Shown here piece after piece: positions 56,067 through 64,000 of a DNA stretch of 64,000 nucleotides. This DNA comes from an uncultured Flavobacteriaceae bacterium. GTDB lineage: Bacteria > Bacteroidota > Bacteroidia > Flavobacteriales > Flavobacteriaceae. The stretch spans positions 158,282 through 222,281 of the forward strand of contig CANNGA010000006.1 of NCBI GenBank assembly GCA_947504035.1. The letters are read 5' to 3'. The notes under the pieces were generated by a model. That model saw nothing but the letters and a program-made list of their open reading frames with translations, was not told the origin of the DNA and searched no databases. How positions within the stretch are numbered: position 1 is the stretch's first letter; every line of letters starts with the position of its first letter. The translations under genes and the position numbers were made by a program.

Positions 56067-56079
56067 AGTTTTAAATTTT

Positions 56080-57021
56080 TTAGTTTATTGTTATTACAGT
56101 TCTTCTATTTTGAGCCTTACCTTCTGCAGATGTATTGTCAGCGATGGGTTCTGTTTGGCCTTTAGAAGACGTTTCTATTGTTGTTTCTAAGATGCCGTTT
56201 TTAACCATGTAATTTTTGGCAAAATCAGCGCGTTTCTGGCCAAGAACAAGGTTTGTAGCAGCATCACCATCATTATCTGTATGGCCTTCAATAAGAAGTT
56301 TTACACCTAGTTTATCCACACAATGGGAGATGTCTGCCATTTTTTGACGCTGGGCAGCGGTTAAAGAAATGGCGGCCTGTCCAGATTTAAAGTGCAGTAC
56401 CAAAGGATTATCTCTTACCGCTTGGCATGCTTTTTCTAAGGCTTGTTGTGCTGCGCCATCTTCGGCGGCATTATCATGAGTTAACAGTCCAAAGGTTAAA
56501 GGCCCAAATAAAGTGCCTTTGTCATCAGGTTGAATGGTGTCGTTAAGCGTACCATAAGTATCAATCTGTTTGGCTGGAATTCCATGCAGTACGAGGTAAT
56601 TTTTAACGGCATTGGCACGTGCTAGTCCAAGATTAGGATAGACGGATGTATTGGTTTCATCGCTTTTGTAAAACCCTGTAATGTCAATCGTTTTCGAAGG
56701 GTTTGCCAGTAAGTAATCTTTAAGTTTTAGAACACCATTTTCGACGCCTGAAGTGACAGGTTCAAGAATTGAAAACTTAGACGTTTTAAAGTTAAAGTTG
56801 TCATTTAATGTGATGTTGAAATCTCCTTTCGGATCACTAATGGTAAACGCATTTTTTGTGGCGTTTACAACTTTTGGAGGTACTACACGTTCTGTGTCAT
56901 CTGGTTTAGATTCAATTTTTTCTTCAGAACAACAGCTGCTGCAACAAAGAAAATAATACAAAATCATACCGATAACAATGGTGAGTACAATCCCTAAAAG
57001 GTAAGTTGTTTTTTTACTCAT
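56080..57021 (-). CDS. Membrane-anchored protein with two OmpA-like domains
   Basis: A 313-aa protein. The start at MSKKTTYLLGIV is preferred because a membrane helix follows at once; the upstream ATG adds 21 unlikely residues. The helix ends in a Cys cluster (FLCCSSCCSEE). Residues about 75-190 form a diverged OmpA-like domain (ITGFYKSDETNTSVYPNLGL, then ARANAVKNYLVLHGI). Residues about 205-313 form a standard one, with LHFKSGQAAISLT, LLIEGHTDNDGD, KRADFAKNYMVKNGI and the final NRRTVITIN. Only the second keeps the HTD core and the basic residues that bind diaminopimelate. The coiled-coil gene follows 13 nt downstream. Confidence 0.88.
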   Translation of the reverse strand: MSKKTTYLLGIVLTIVIGMILYYFLCCSSCCSEEKIESKPDDTERVVPPKVVNATKNAFTISDPKGDFNITLNDNFNFKTSKFSILEPVTSGVENGVLKLKDYLLANPSKTIDITGFYKSDETNTSVYPNLGLARANAVKNYLVLHGIPAKQIDTYGTLNDTIQPDDKGTLFGPLTFGLLTHDNAAEDGAAQQALEKACQAVRDNPLVLHFKSGQAAISLTAAQRQKMADISHCVDKLGVKLLIEGHTDNDGDAATNLVLGQKRADFAKNYMVKNGILETTIETSSKGQTEPIADNTSAEGKAQNRRTVITIN

Positions 57022-57297
57022 TTGGTTAGTGTTAAATTGGTAATTCGTTAAAGGTTTAATCGCAATACGCTTAAGCGTATCCATATTTAGGAAACAAGTT
57101 AATTAAAAAAGTCACACTATCATCTATTTTAAGGGCTTAAAAACAGGGTTTTATCATATATTAAGCTGGTTTTAATCTTGAAAAGAAAGAAAAAGCCTTC
57201 AAAAACATATGATTTTCAATTTGTTAGACTATTATGGGTGGTTGTGCTGTTTTTTCTTATTTGTGTATATGTGTCCTTGCTGAAAAGGAGATCGTGA

Positions 57298-57389
57298 GGG
57301 AGGTATTTAGGAATTGAATAACAGAAAAGGTTTTTTACACACCCCTAATCCCCTCTTAGTAGAGGGGACTTTGGAATTGGCTTAGCTTG
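57298..57389. repeat. Intergenic palindromic repeat, copy 1
   Basis: About 90 bp similar to 63845-63930: GGGAGGT, then GAAAAGGT-TTT, ACACACCCCTA, and the hairpin CCCCTCT-TAGT-AGAGGGG (57350-57367) followed by ACTTTGGA and GCTTAG. The copies differ in the first third and in the loop. The rest of the 57022-57398 gap shows nothing else that can be supported. Confidence 0.75.
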
Positions 57390-57398
57390 CGTTACCTG

Positions 57399-58031
57399 TT
57401 ATTTTTTCAAGAACAATTGTGTATAAAAAGGCCTTCCAGAAGCATTGTTAACGACACTTATTCCAATATGCGTAAAGTCGCCTTCAATATTTTTACGGTG
57501 GCCAGTACTGTCTAACCAAGCTTCCATTACAGCTGCAGCAGAGCGTTGTCCTGAAGCTACATTTTCTCCTGTGCCTCTTGCATTGTCTTCTTTAAATAAA
57601 CGGTCAGAACGCGCGTCGAAATTATCATGACTTATGGCATTTACGCGAACCATATATTCAGTATGTGATTGCGCTAAGGTGTTCGCTAAAGGACTAATAG
57701 CAAGGGGTTGCTTGCCTTTGCTTCTTCTATGGGCGTTTACCAATTCTAGAATTTCTTGGGCGACACTATTAAGTTCAGAATTAGTGGTGCTTTCATTGTT
57801 GGTTTCGGTAGTGTTTGGTGTTTCTGAAGGCGTACTCTCTTCAGACGTGTTAGTCTCTTCAGGAGTTGCGTTGTCTTCGGGCGTTGTATTGTTTTCTGGA
57901 GCGTTTTCTAAAAGGGATTCTATAGTATCTACAGGAGCTTCCGTAGCATCATCTTTCGAACAGGATACGGTGCAAAATAAAAGCGATAGGAAAAGTGTAA
58001 GGCCGTAAGGCTTCAAATAAGTGGTTTTCAT
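57399..58031 (-). CDS. CAP/SCP-domain lipoprotein
   Basis: A 210-aa lipoprotein (CTVSC, lipidated Cys24); the ATG at 58031 is chosen because the signal begins there (MKTTYLKPYG). Residues about 26-85 are a low-complexity stalk of Thr, Glu, Asn and Pro (NTTPEDNATPEETNTSEES), which would hold the domain away from the membrane. The CAP domain (about 88-210) has LELVNAHRRSKGKQPL, AQSHTEYM with HDNF after it, TGENVASGQRS, and AWLDSTGHRKNI with the HIGISVV end. The His/Glu cavity residues of the family are present. Bacterial CAP proteins of this sort have no settled role. Confidence 0.9.
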   Translation of the reverse strand: MKTTYLKPYGLTLFLSLLFCTVSCSKDDATEAPVDTIESLLENAPENNTTPEDNATPEETNTSEESTPSETPNTTETNNESTTNSELNSVAQEILELVNAHRRSKGKQPLAISPLANTLAQSHTEYMVRVNAISHDNFDARSDRLFKEDNARGTGENVASGQRSAAAVMEAWLDSTGHRKNIEGDFTHIGISVVNNASGRPFYTQLFLKK

Positions 58032-58249
58032 GGTATAACGTAAATTTGGTTTTCTAAAGATACGTGGAATCCCTTGTGTAAAGATCTTTAAACAGCTAAA
58101 ATCTCTCTTTTTTAAAACATAAACAGTATTTCGTCGTGTTTTTAACACCTTATATCTGTATTTTTTGAGCTTGTATCTGCGTTTTAAATTTAGAGATTCT
58201 ACTTAGGCTTTTGTTTTTTGATTACATTGGTAGTCTAAAACGCCAACGT

Positions 58250-61200
58250 ATGTCTTTTAAAACGTATTGCCTATTATTTTTTTCGATTTTGATTGTGGCA
58301 TCCTGTAAAGATACCTCAGTGGAGACGGACAATATTTTCAAATTTAGGGACTATATAAGTTATACAACATCAGGAGTGGTGTCTGTAGGGCGTCCCATTC
58401 AAATTCGTCTTGCTAAGCCTGTAGCGTCTTGGAAAGTAGGACAAGAATTGGCAAAAGACCTTGTAACTATAAAGCCTTATGTAGAAGGTGTTTTAATGGT
58501 AGAAAATGATCATAGTTTGGTGTTTAAACCTTCTGAAAATTTAGAGCCGGATACCGCATATACGGTGGCGGTTAAGTTAAAAGCTATTTACGATACCGTG
58601 CCAGATGGTTTTGAGGACTATACATTTCAATTTAAAACCATTACACCAAGTTTTAATGTGACAACGGGCAGTTTACAATCCTACAGTAAGTCATGGCAAT
58701 ATTTGGAAGGCGTTATTAAATCGGCAGATGTGATTTCAATCCAAGAGGCAAAACAACTGGTTACGGCCTCTCAAGACGGAAAACAGTTGGCTTTGGTTTT
58801 TAACGAAGCAGACACTGAAGCTCAGCATTTTGAATTCAAAATCGATAGTATTCATCGTGTTATTGACGATACAAATATAAAAGTAGTATGGCAAGGAAAA
58901 GCTATAGATGCTGATAATGCAGGAGAAAACACAGTCACCATACCAGGAATTAATAATTTTACAATTGTAGACACAGAGGTGGTACAAGCGCCAGAGCAGT
59001 ACCTGTCTATTAACTTTTCAGACCCTTTAAAAAAGCAACAAAACTTTGATGGTCTGGTAAGTGTGCAAAATGCTAAACACCCTAAATTTATTGTAGATGG
59101 TAATGTTTTACGCGTTTATCCTGATCAAAAATTAGTAGGTAACATCCAAGTAGATTTATTTCAAGGCATTAAAAATGCTGAAGGCTATAAATTAAAAACA
59201 CCATTTTCTGAGCGTATCGCTTTTGAAGCATTAAAACCAGAGGTGAAGTTAATTAGCAATGGGACTATCTTACCCAATTCTAAGGCGTTGCGCTTTAATT
59301 TTAAGGCTGTAAATTTAAGTGCAGTAGATGTGCGTATCATAAAGATTTATGAAGATAATGTTTTACAATTTCTTCAGGATAACGCTTTGAGTAGTACCAA
59401 CAGTTATGCTATTAAGCAGGTAGGGCGGCGCATAGCAAAAAAGACGATCCCGTTACAAACCGCTGCTGAAAACACTGGTAAGTGGAAAGCCTACAGTATA
59501 GATTTGTCTCATTTTTTTAGTGCCGATCCGGGGGCTATTTACAGTATTGAATTAACCTATAATAAAAGTTATGCCTTGTATGATTGTGAAGCCAATAGTT
59601 CTGCCTCTGAAACGACTTGGAGTCGCTCTGAATACGATGCTTATGATGACACAGATACTGCTGAACCTAGTGCAGAAGCAGACGACCTGCGTGAAGCGCG
59701 CTATTGGGATAACCAATTGTACCGTTACAAGCGGTATGTTTACGATTGGGAAGAGGCAGAAAACCCATGTCACGATGCTTATTACAACGAAAGTAAGGAG
59801 GTGTCTCAAAATGTATTAGCCTCTAATATTGGTGTAATCGCTAAGCGCAGTGCTAATAATTCGTATTATTTTGCGGTAACCGATATTTTAACAACAGCAC
59901 CTATTGCAAATGCTAAAGTCACCTTATACAATTATCAGCAACAAGAATTAATACATAAATCTACCGATACTGAAGGTTTGATTACGATAGATGCGGAAGC
60001 CGATGCTTATGCCAACTTTGCTATTGTTTCTAAAGGCAACCACAAAACTTATGTAAAGTTAGAAGATGGTAATGCGTTATCGTTAAGTAAATTCGATGTC
60101 TCTGGAAGCCGTTTGCAAAGTGGTTTAAAGGGCTATTTATATGGAGAGCGCGGTGTTTGGCGTCCAGGAGATACGCTACACCTTACCTTTATGCTTAATG
60201 ATAATGCCAATCCGTTGCCTAAGCAACACCCTGTAAAGTTAGCACTTAAAGATCCCAACGGTAAGTTGGTGTATAAAAACGTGTCTTCCTCGCATTTAGA
60301 CCATTTCTACAAATTTACTGTACCAACGACGACAGAAAGCAAGACAGGGCGCTACACTGCTCAAGTAACAGTAGGCGGTGCGACCTTTGATAAGGTGTTG
60401 AAGATAGAAACGGTGAAACCCAACCGTTTAAAATTAAAAGTAGATTTTGAAGATGCCGTTTTAACACAAGGTACCCCCCTAAAAGGGAGACTCGATGTAA
60501 AGTGGTTACACGGTGCGCCAGGAAAACATTTAAAGGCAGAGGTGAAAGCAAAGTTTAGCACCGCCCAAACAGCATTTAAAAGCTATAAAAACTATACATT
60601 TCAGGATCCGACGCGCAGCTTTAAAACAGAAGCCATTACTGTGTTTGAAGGCAAAGTAGATGCTAACGGAACGGCACCTATCGTTAAACCACTTCATATT
60701 GGTAAAAATGCTCCAGGCATGCTTAAGGTGCAGTTTTTAGCACGTGCTTTCGAAAACGGAGGTGATTTTTCTATAGATGCTTTTACCAAAACTTACGCGC
60801 CATACCGTTCGTTTGTCGGTTTGCAATCCCCTAAAGGGAATGCTTATGGTTCCTTTTTTACCGATACGACTCAGAATTTTGATGTTGTTGTACTTAATGC
60901 TAACGGTACACCTGTACAGCGAAATGGTTTAGAAGTGAAAGTCTATCGCGTAGAATGGCGTTGGTGGTGGAATTCGTCTTATGATGATTTAGCAAGTTAT
61001 GTGTCTAGCAGTTACCACAGACCATATCAGTCTTTAAAAATCAATACCAATGCCAAAGGAAAGGGGCATTTTAAGCTTACAGTTCCAGATGAAGACCGCG
61101 GGCGTTATCTCATACGTGTGGTCGATCCTGTAAGTGGTCATGCCACAGGACGCACTGCTTATTTTTATAAAAACTGGTGGCAAAAAGCCCCTTCTAGCGA

Positions 61201-63817
61201 TAAGAGTGCTGCTAAAATGCTTGTATTTTCGGCAGATAAAACGACCTATAATGTGGGGGAAACTGCAAAAATAACTTTTGCATCAGGAAACGAAGGGCGC
61301 GCTTTGGTAAGTGTAGAAAACGGTACGGAAGTATTGATCTATACTTGGAAGGAAACCACACAAGGTGAAACAACCGTAATGCTTCCTATTACCAAAGAGA
61401 TGGCGCCAAATGTATTTGTAAACATTGCTTTACTACAACCTCATGCCATAAGTGCTAACGATTTGCCATTGCGTTTATATGGGGTGATTCCTTTAATGGT
61501 AGAAAATCCAGAAACGAAATTGCACCCAGAATTGGATATGCCGGATACCTTGCGGCCAGAACAAACATTTACATTAAACGTTTCTGAAAAAAATGACAAA
61601 CCCATGACCTATACCGTTGCTGTGGTAGAGGAAGGGTTATTAGATCTTACGCGCTTTAAAACCCCAGACGCTTGGTTTGCATTTTATAAAAGAGAAGCTT
61701 TAGGGGTTAAGACGTGGGATGTTTTTGATGATGTTATTGGGGCGTATTCTGGAAGTATAGATCAGGTGTTTGCCATTGGAGGTGATGGAAATGCCTCCGA
61801 AGGTAAGGCTAAAAAAGCAAACCGTTTTAAGCCTGTTGTGAGGTACTTAGGGCCTTTTACATTAAAAGCTGGTGCCACCCAAAAGCACAAAATCACATTA
61901 CCTAATTATATAGGCGCAGTACGTGCCATGGTTGTAGCAGGTGCTAATACAAATCAAGCTTATGGTAGTGTAGATAAAACCGTTCCTGTTAAAAAGCCTT
62001 TAATGGTGTTGGCAAGCTTACCAAGAAAGTTAAGTCCAGGCGAAAAAGTAACATTACCAGTTACTGTTTTTGCGATGGAAGCAAAGGTGAAAGACGTTAC
62101 CCTTAATTTAAAATTAAGTCCAGGTATTGCTGTTGTTGGTGCTGGAAATAAAACCTTGCATTTTAATCAGCCAGAGGAACAAATGGCTTATTTTGAGTTG
62201 GATGTAAGTAAGGCGAAAGGGGTGCATACTGTAGAAATTATTGCTAAAAGCAATGGGGAAACGTCTCGCTATAAAGTCGAGCTAGATGTTGTGAATACCA
62301 ACCCTGTGACCTCTAAAGTTATCGCCAAAACATTAGCGCCTAATAGCAGCGCTACTTTTAACGTTTCTACATTTGGAATTACAGGAACAAATGCCGCAAC
62401 ACTAACATTTTCTACATTGCCGCCAATGGATTTTACACGACGGATGAACTATCTTATTCAATACCCACATGGCTGTGTAGAGCAAACGACTTCTAGCGTA
62501 TTTCCGCAGTTGTTTTTAGCAGATATTTTTGATCTAACGTATGACAAGAAACAAAGCATTCAAAAGCATGTTGAAAATGGCATTAAACGTCTCGGGCATT
62601 TTCAAAGACCAGAAGGGGGCTTAAGTTATTGGATGGGAGAACGCAGTGCCGACGATTGGGGGACGAGTTATGCAGGGCATTTTATGCTAGAGGCCGAGCA
62701 AAAGGGCTATGTATTGCCCTTAAGTTTTAAAAGCAACTGGCTGCGTTATCAAAAACAAGCAGCTAGAGATTGGCGCCCTAGTTATAGACAGGGACATTCC
62801 GACTTGGCGCAGGCCTACCGTCTCTATACGCTGGCCTTAGCAGGGCAACCCGATTTGGCCAGTATGAACCGTTTGCGTGAGTTTAGTGAAATTTCTAATG
62901 AAGCCAAATGGCGCTTGGCAGCAGCTTATGCGTTGGCTGGACAAAAAGAGGCCAGCACGCAAGTTTCACAATCTGCTAATATCAATTTTAAACCGCAGCG
63001 GTATAATTACCATACTTATGGTTCTGTTGATCGTAATAGGGCCATGGCTTTAGAAACCATGGTACTCACTAAGAACACGAAAAGGCGTGCTTTAGCTGAG
63101 ACTATAGCGAAAGACCTTTCTAGTAAGCGCTGGATGAGTACGCAAACGACCGCCTATAGTTTGTTGGCCATGGCAAAAATGGTAACAGCAAACGGAGGTA
63201 AAGCATTGGCAGTGCGTTATTCTATAAATGGTAAAAATGCTGAGATTGCAACTAAAAATGCCATAGCGCAACGGGACCTCTCAATTTTAGATGGGGAGAA
63301 CAGCATCACATTAAAAAATACAAAAGCCAATGTTGTATATGTACGGGTGCTTAATTCTGGGAAACTACCATTAGGTGAAGAATTAGTGGTACAGCGTGGC
63401 TTAAGTGTAACGGTGCAATATAAAGATTTGAAAGGTAATACATTAGATGTGTCTCAACTGTTGCAAGGGCAAGACTTTATGGCTACGGTAAAGGTTAGTA
63501 ATTTAAAAGCTAACCCTGTGAACGGACTTGCCTTAACAGAGGTCTTCCCTTCGGGATGGGAGATTGTAAACACACGTTTTACGGCATTTGGAAACACCGC
63601 CGTAAGCCAGTCCAGACATACAGACATTCGAGACGATCGTGTGAATTTCTACTTTGATTTACCCGCAAAAGGGACAAATAGTACCAAAACATTTAATGTG
63701 ATGCTTAATGCGTCGTATTTGGGGACTTATTATTTGCCAGGAATTCAGGCAGAAGCGATGTACGACGATACGTTTTTAGTGCGGACTAAAGGGCAATGGG
63801 TTAGCGTGTCTAAATAG
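58250..63817 (+). CDS. Bacterial alpha-2-macroglobulin with thioester
   Basis: An envelope protease trap of 1855 aa, anchored as a lipoprotein (IVASC, lipidated Cys19). The ATG at 58250 is preferred over one 13 codons upstream because the signal starts there. After N-terminal MG-type domains come a repeat region with KGYLYGERGVWRPGDTLHLT (the MG3/MG4 marker of the family), a Tyr/Ser-rich bait-like part (WWWNSSYDDLASYVSSSYH) and LDMPDTLRPEQ. The thioester motif is GCVEQTTS with Cys1409; the Cys and Gln form the bond that traps a protease. The thioester domain continues with GGLSYWMGERSADDW. In E. coli the gene is linked to pbpC; what follows here lies beyond the window. Confidence 0.94.
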   Translation: MSFKTYCLLFFSILIVASCKDTSVETDNIFKFRDYISYTTSGVVSVGRPIQIRLAKPVASWKVGQELAKDLVTIKPYVEGVLMVENDHSLVFKPSENLEPDTAYTVAVKLKAIYDTVPDGFEDYTFQFKTITPSFNVTTGSLQSYSKSWQYLEGVIKSADVISIQEAKQLVTASQDGKQLALVFNEADTEAQHFEFKIDSIHRVIDDTNIKVVWQGKAIDADNAGENTVTIPGINNFTIVDTEVVQAPEQYLSINFSDPLKKQQNFDGLVSVQNAKHPKFIVDGNVLRVYPDQKLVGNIQVDLFQGIKNAEGYKLKTPFSERIAFEALKPEVKLISNGTILPNSKALRFNFKAVNLSAVDVRIIKIYEDNVLQFLQDNALSSTNSYAIKQVGRRIAKKTIPLQTAAENTGKWKAYSIDLSHFFSADPGAIYSIELTYNKSYALYDCEANSSASETTWSRSEYDAYDDTDTAEPSAEADDLREARYWDNQLYRYKRYVYDWEEAENPCHDAYYNESKEVSQNVLASNIGVIAKRSANNSYYFAVTDILTTAPIANAKVTLYNYQQQELIHKSTDTEGLITIDAEADAYANFAIVSKGNHKTYVKLEDGNALSLSKFDVSGSRLQSGLKGYLYGERGVWRPGDTLHLTFMLNDNANPLPKQHPVKLALKDPNGKLVYKNVSSSHLDHFYKFTVPTTTESKTGRYTAQVTVGGATFDKVLKIETVKPNRLKLKVDFEDAVLTQGTPLKGRLDVKWLHGAPGKHLKAEVKAKFSTAQTAFKSYKNYTFQDPTRSFKTEAITVFEGKVDANGTAPIVKPLHIGKNAPGMLKVQFLARAFENGGDFSIDAFTKTYAPYRSFVGLQSPKGNAYGSFFTDTTQNFDVVVLNANGTPVQRNGLEVKVYRVEWRWWWNSSYDDLASYVSSSYHRPYQSLKINTNAKGKGHFKLTVPDEDRGRYLIRVVDPVSGHATGRTAYFYKNWWQKAPSSDKSAAKMLVFSADKTTYNVGETAKITFASGNEGRALVSVENGTEVLIYTWKETTQGETTVMLPITKEMAPNVFVNIALLQPHAISANDLPLRLYGVIPLMVENPETKLHPELDMPDTLRPEQTFTLNVSEKNDKPMTYTVAVVEEGLLDLTRFKTPDAWFAFYKREALGVKTWDVFDDVIGAYSGSIDQVFAIGGDGNASEGKAKKANRFKPVVRYLGPFTLKAGATQKHKITLPNYIGAVRAMVVAGANTNQAYGSVDKTVPVKKPLMVLASLPRKLSPGEKVTLPVTVFAMEAKVKDVTLNLKLSPGIAVVGAGNKTLHFNQPEEQMAYFELDVSKAKGVHTVEIIAKSNGETSRYKVELDVVNTNPVTSKVIAKTLAPNSSATFNVSTFGITGTNAATLTFSTLPPMDFTRRMNYLIQYPHGCVEQTTSSVFPQLFLADIFDLTYDKKQSIQKHVENGIKRLGHFQRPEGGLSYWMGERSADDWGTSYAGHFMLEAEQKGYVLPLSFKSNWLRYQKQAARDWRPSYRQGHSDLAQAYRLYTLALAGQPDLASMNRLREFSEISNEAKWRLAAAYALAGQKEASTQVSQSANINFKPQRYNYHTYGSVDRNRAMALETMVLTKNTKRRALAETIAKDLSSKRWMSTQTTAYSLLAMAKMVTANGGKALAVRYSINGKNAEIATKNAIAQRDLSILDGENSITLKNTKANVVYVRVLNSGKLPLGEELVVQRGLSVTVQYKDLKGNTLDVSQLLQGQDFMATVKVSNLKANPVNGLALTEVFPSGWEIVNTRFTAFGNTAVSQSRHTDIRDDRVNFYFDLPAKGTNSTKTFNVMLNASYLGTYYLPGIQAEAMYDDTFLVRTKGQWVSVSK

Positions 63818-63823
63818 TTGTTT

Positions 63824-64000
63824 CTCCTAATAGGGCGGGATTAAGGGAGGTAGAATTAAATAAAGGAAAAGGTCTTTGACACACCCCTATATCCCCTCTT
63901 AATAGAGGGGACTTTGGATTTAGCTTAGATTGTGATTTTTTTAGTTTTCTTGTCATTATTAGGGCAAGAGTGAGTCCCTCCTAATAGGGCGGGATTAAGG
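63824..64000. repeat. Intergenic palindromic repeat, copy 2, with a further unit at the window edge
   Basis: CTCCTAATAGGGCGGGATTA followed by AGG occurs at 63824-63846 and again, identically, at 63978-64000, a period of 154 bp that runs off the window. Between them lies the hairpin CCCCTCT-TAAT-AGAGGGG (63893-63910) shared with the copy at 57.3 kb. Confidence 0.75.

Overview
The window comes from a marine- or soil-type member of the Bacteroidota, most likely Flavobacteriaceae. The DNA is AT-rich. A -33/-7 promoter of the Bacteroidota type (TTG, 19 nt, TAnnTTTG) precedes the ompA-like gene. Many SPI and SPII export signals are present, along with TSP3-linked OmpA, an AddAB-like pair, LpxH, DUF1800/DUF1501, a HopJ-like protein and a bacterial alpha-2-macroglobulin. 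These assignments rest on reading motifs; no database search was possible.

Layout. (1) 1-9980: DNA repair and housekeeping, with an AddA-like helicase-nuclease cut by the window edge, an OmpA/TSP3 porin, an AddB-like nuclease, a hydrolase and a GlpD-like dehydrogenase. (2) 9981-10676: a scar holding a tRNA-Met-like fragment and a decayed IS3 orfA. (3) 10677-36562: one co-directional block of seven genes, about 26 kb, with gaps of 1-45 nt. It encodes a secreted protein with a fibre-type tail, a lipoprotein, a 2048-aa SpvB/TcB-like shell protein, a 2294-aa LRR/Ig protein ending in a YD motif, a LolA-like protein, a 3279-aa RHS protein with an AT-rich toxin-like tip, and a probable immunity protein. 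All but the last carry Sec-type signals, so this looks like an envelope or secreted polymorphic toxin machine, not a T6SS-loaded Rhs. (4) 36541-38172: REP-like hairpins, a REP-associated transposase, a second broken copy of it, and an IS4-type transposase fragment. (5) 38173-64000: housekeeping and envelope genes (lpxH, a dehalogenase-like lipoprotein, an MFS carrier, recJ, osmC, a GAF histidine kinase, a UDG-like protein, hopJ-like, rsmI, tdk, alr, DUF1501/DUF1800, an OmpA plus coiled-coil pair, a CAP lipoprotein and alpha-2-macroglobulin).

How the genes fit together. In region 3 the SpvB-like and RHS proteins are the natural equivalents of the two halves of a Tc/Rhs cocoon, which would enclose the C-terminal tip. 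The LRR protein may recognise a target or a surface, and the last gene protects the producer. The REP/IS debris directly behind the immunity gene suggests that the tip is exchanged there.

Other structures worth a look are an exact 45-bp copy of the start of osmC at the head of the gene next to it, a 14-bp perfect inverted repeat around a possible promoter of a lipoprotein gene (candidate invertible switch), and a palindromic intergenic repeat found at 57.3 kb and at the right edge.
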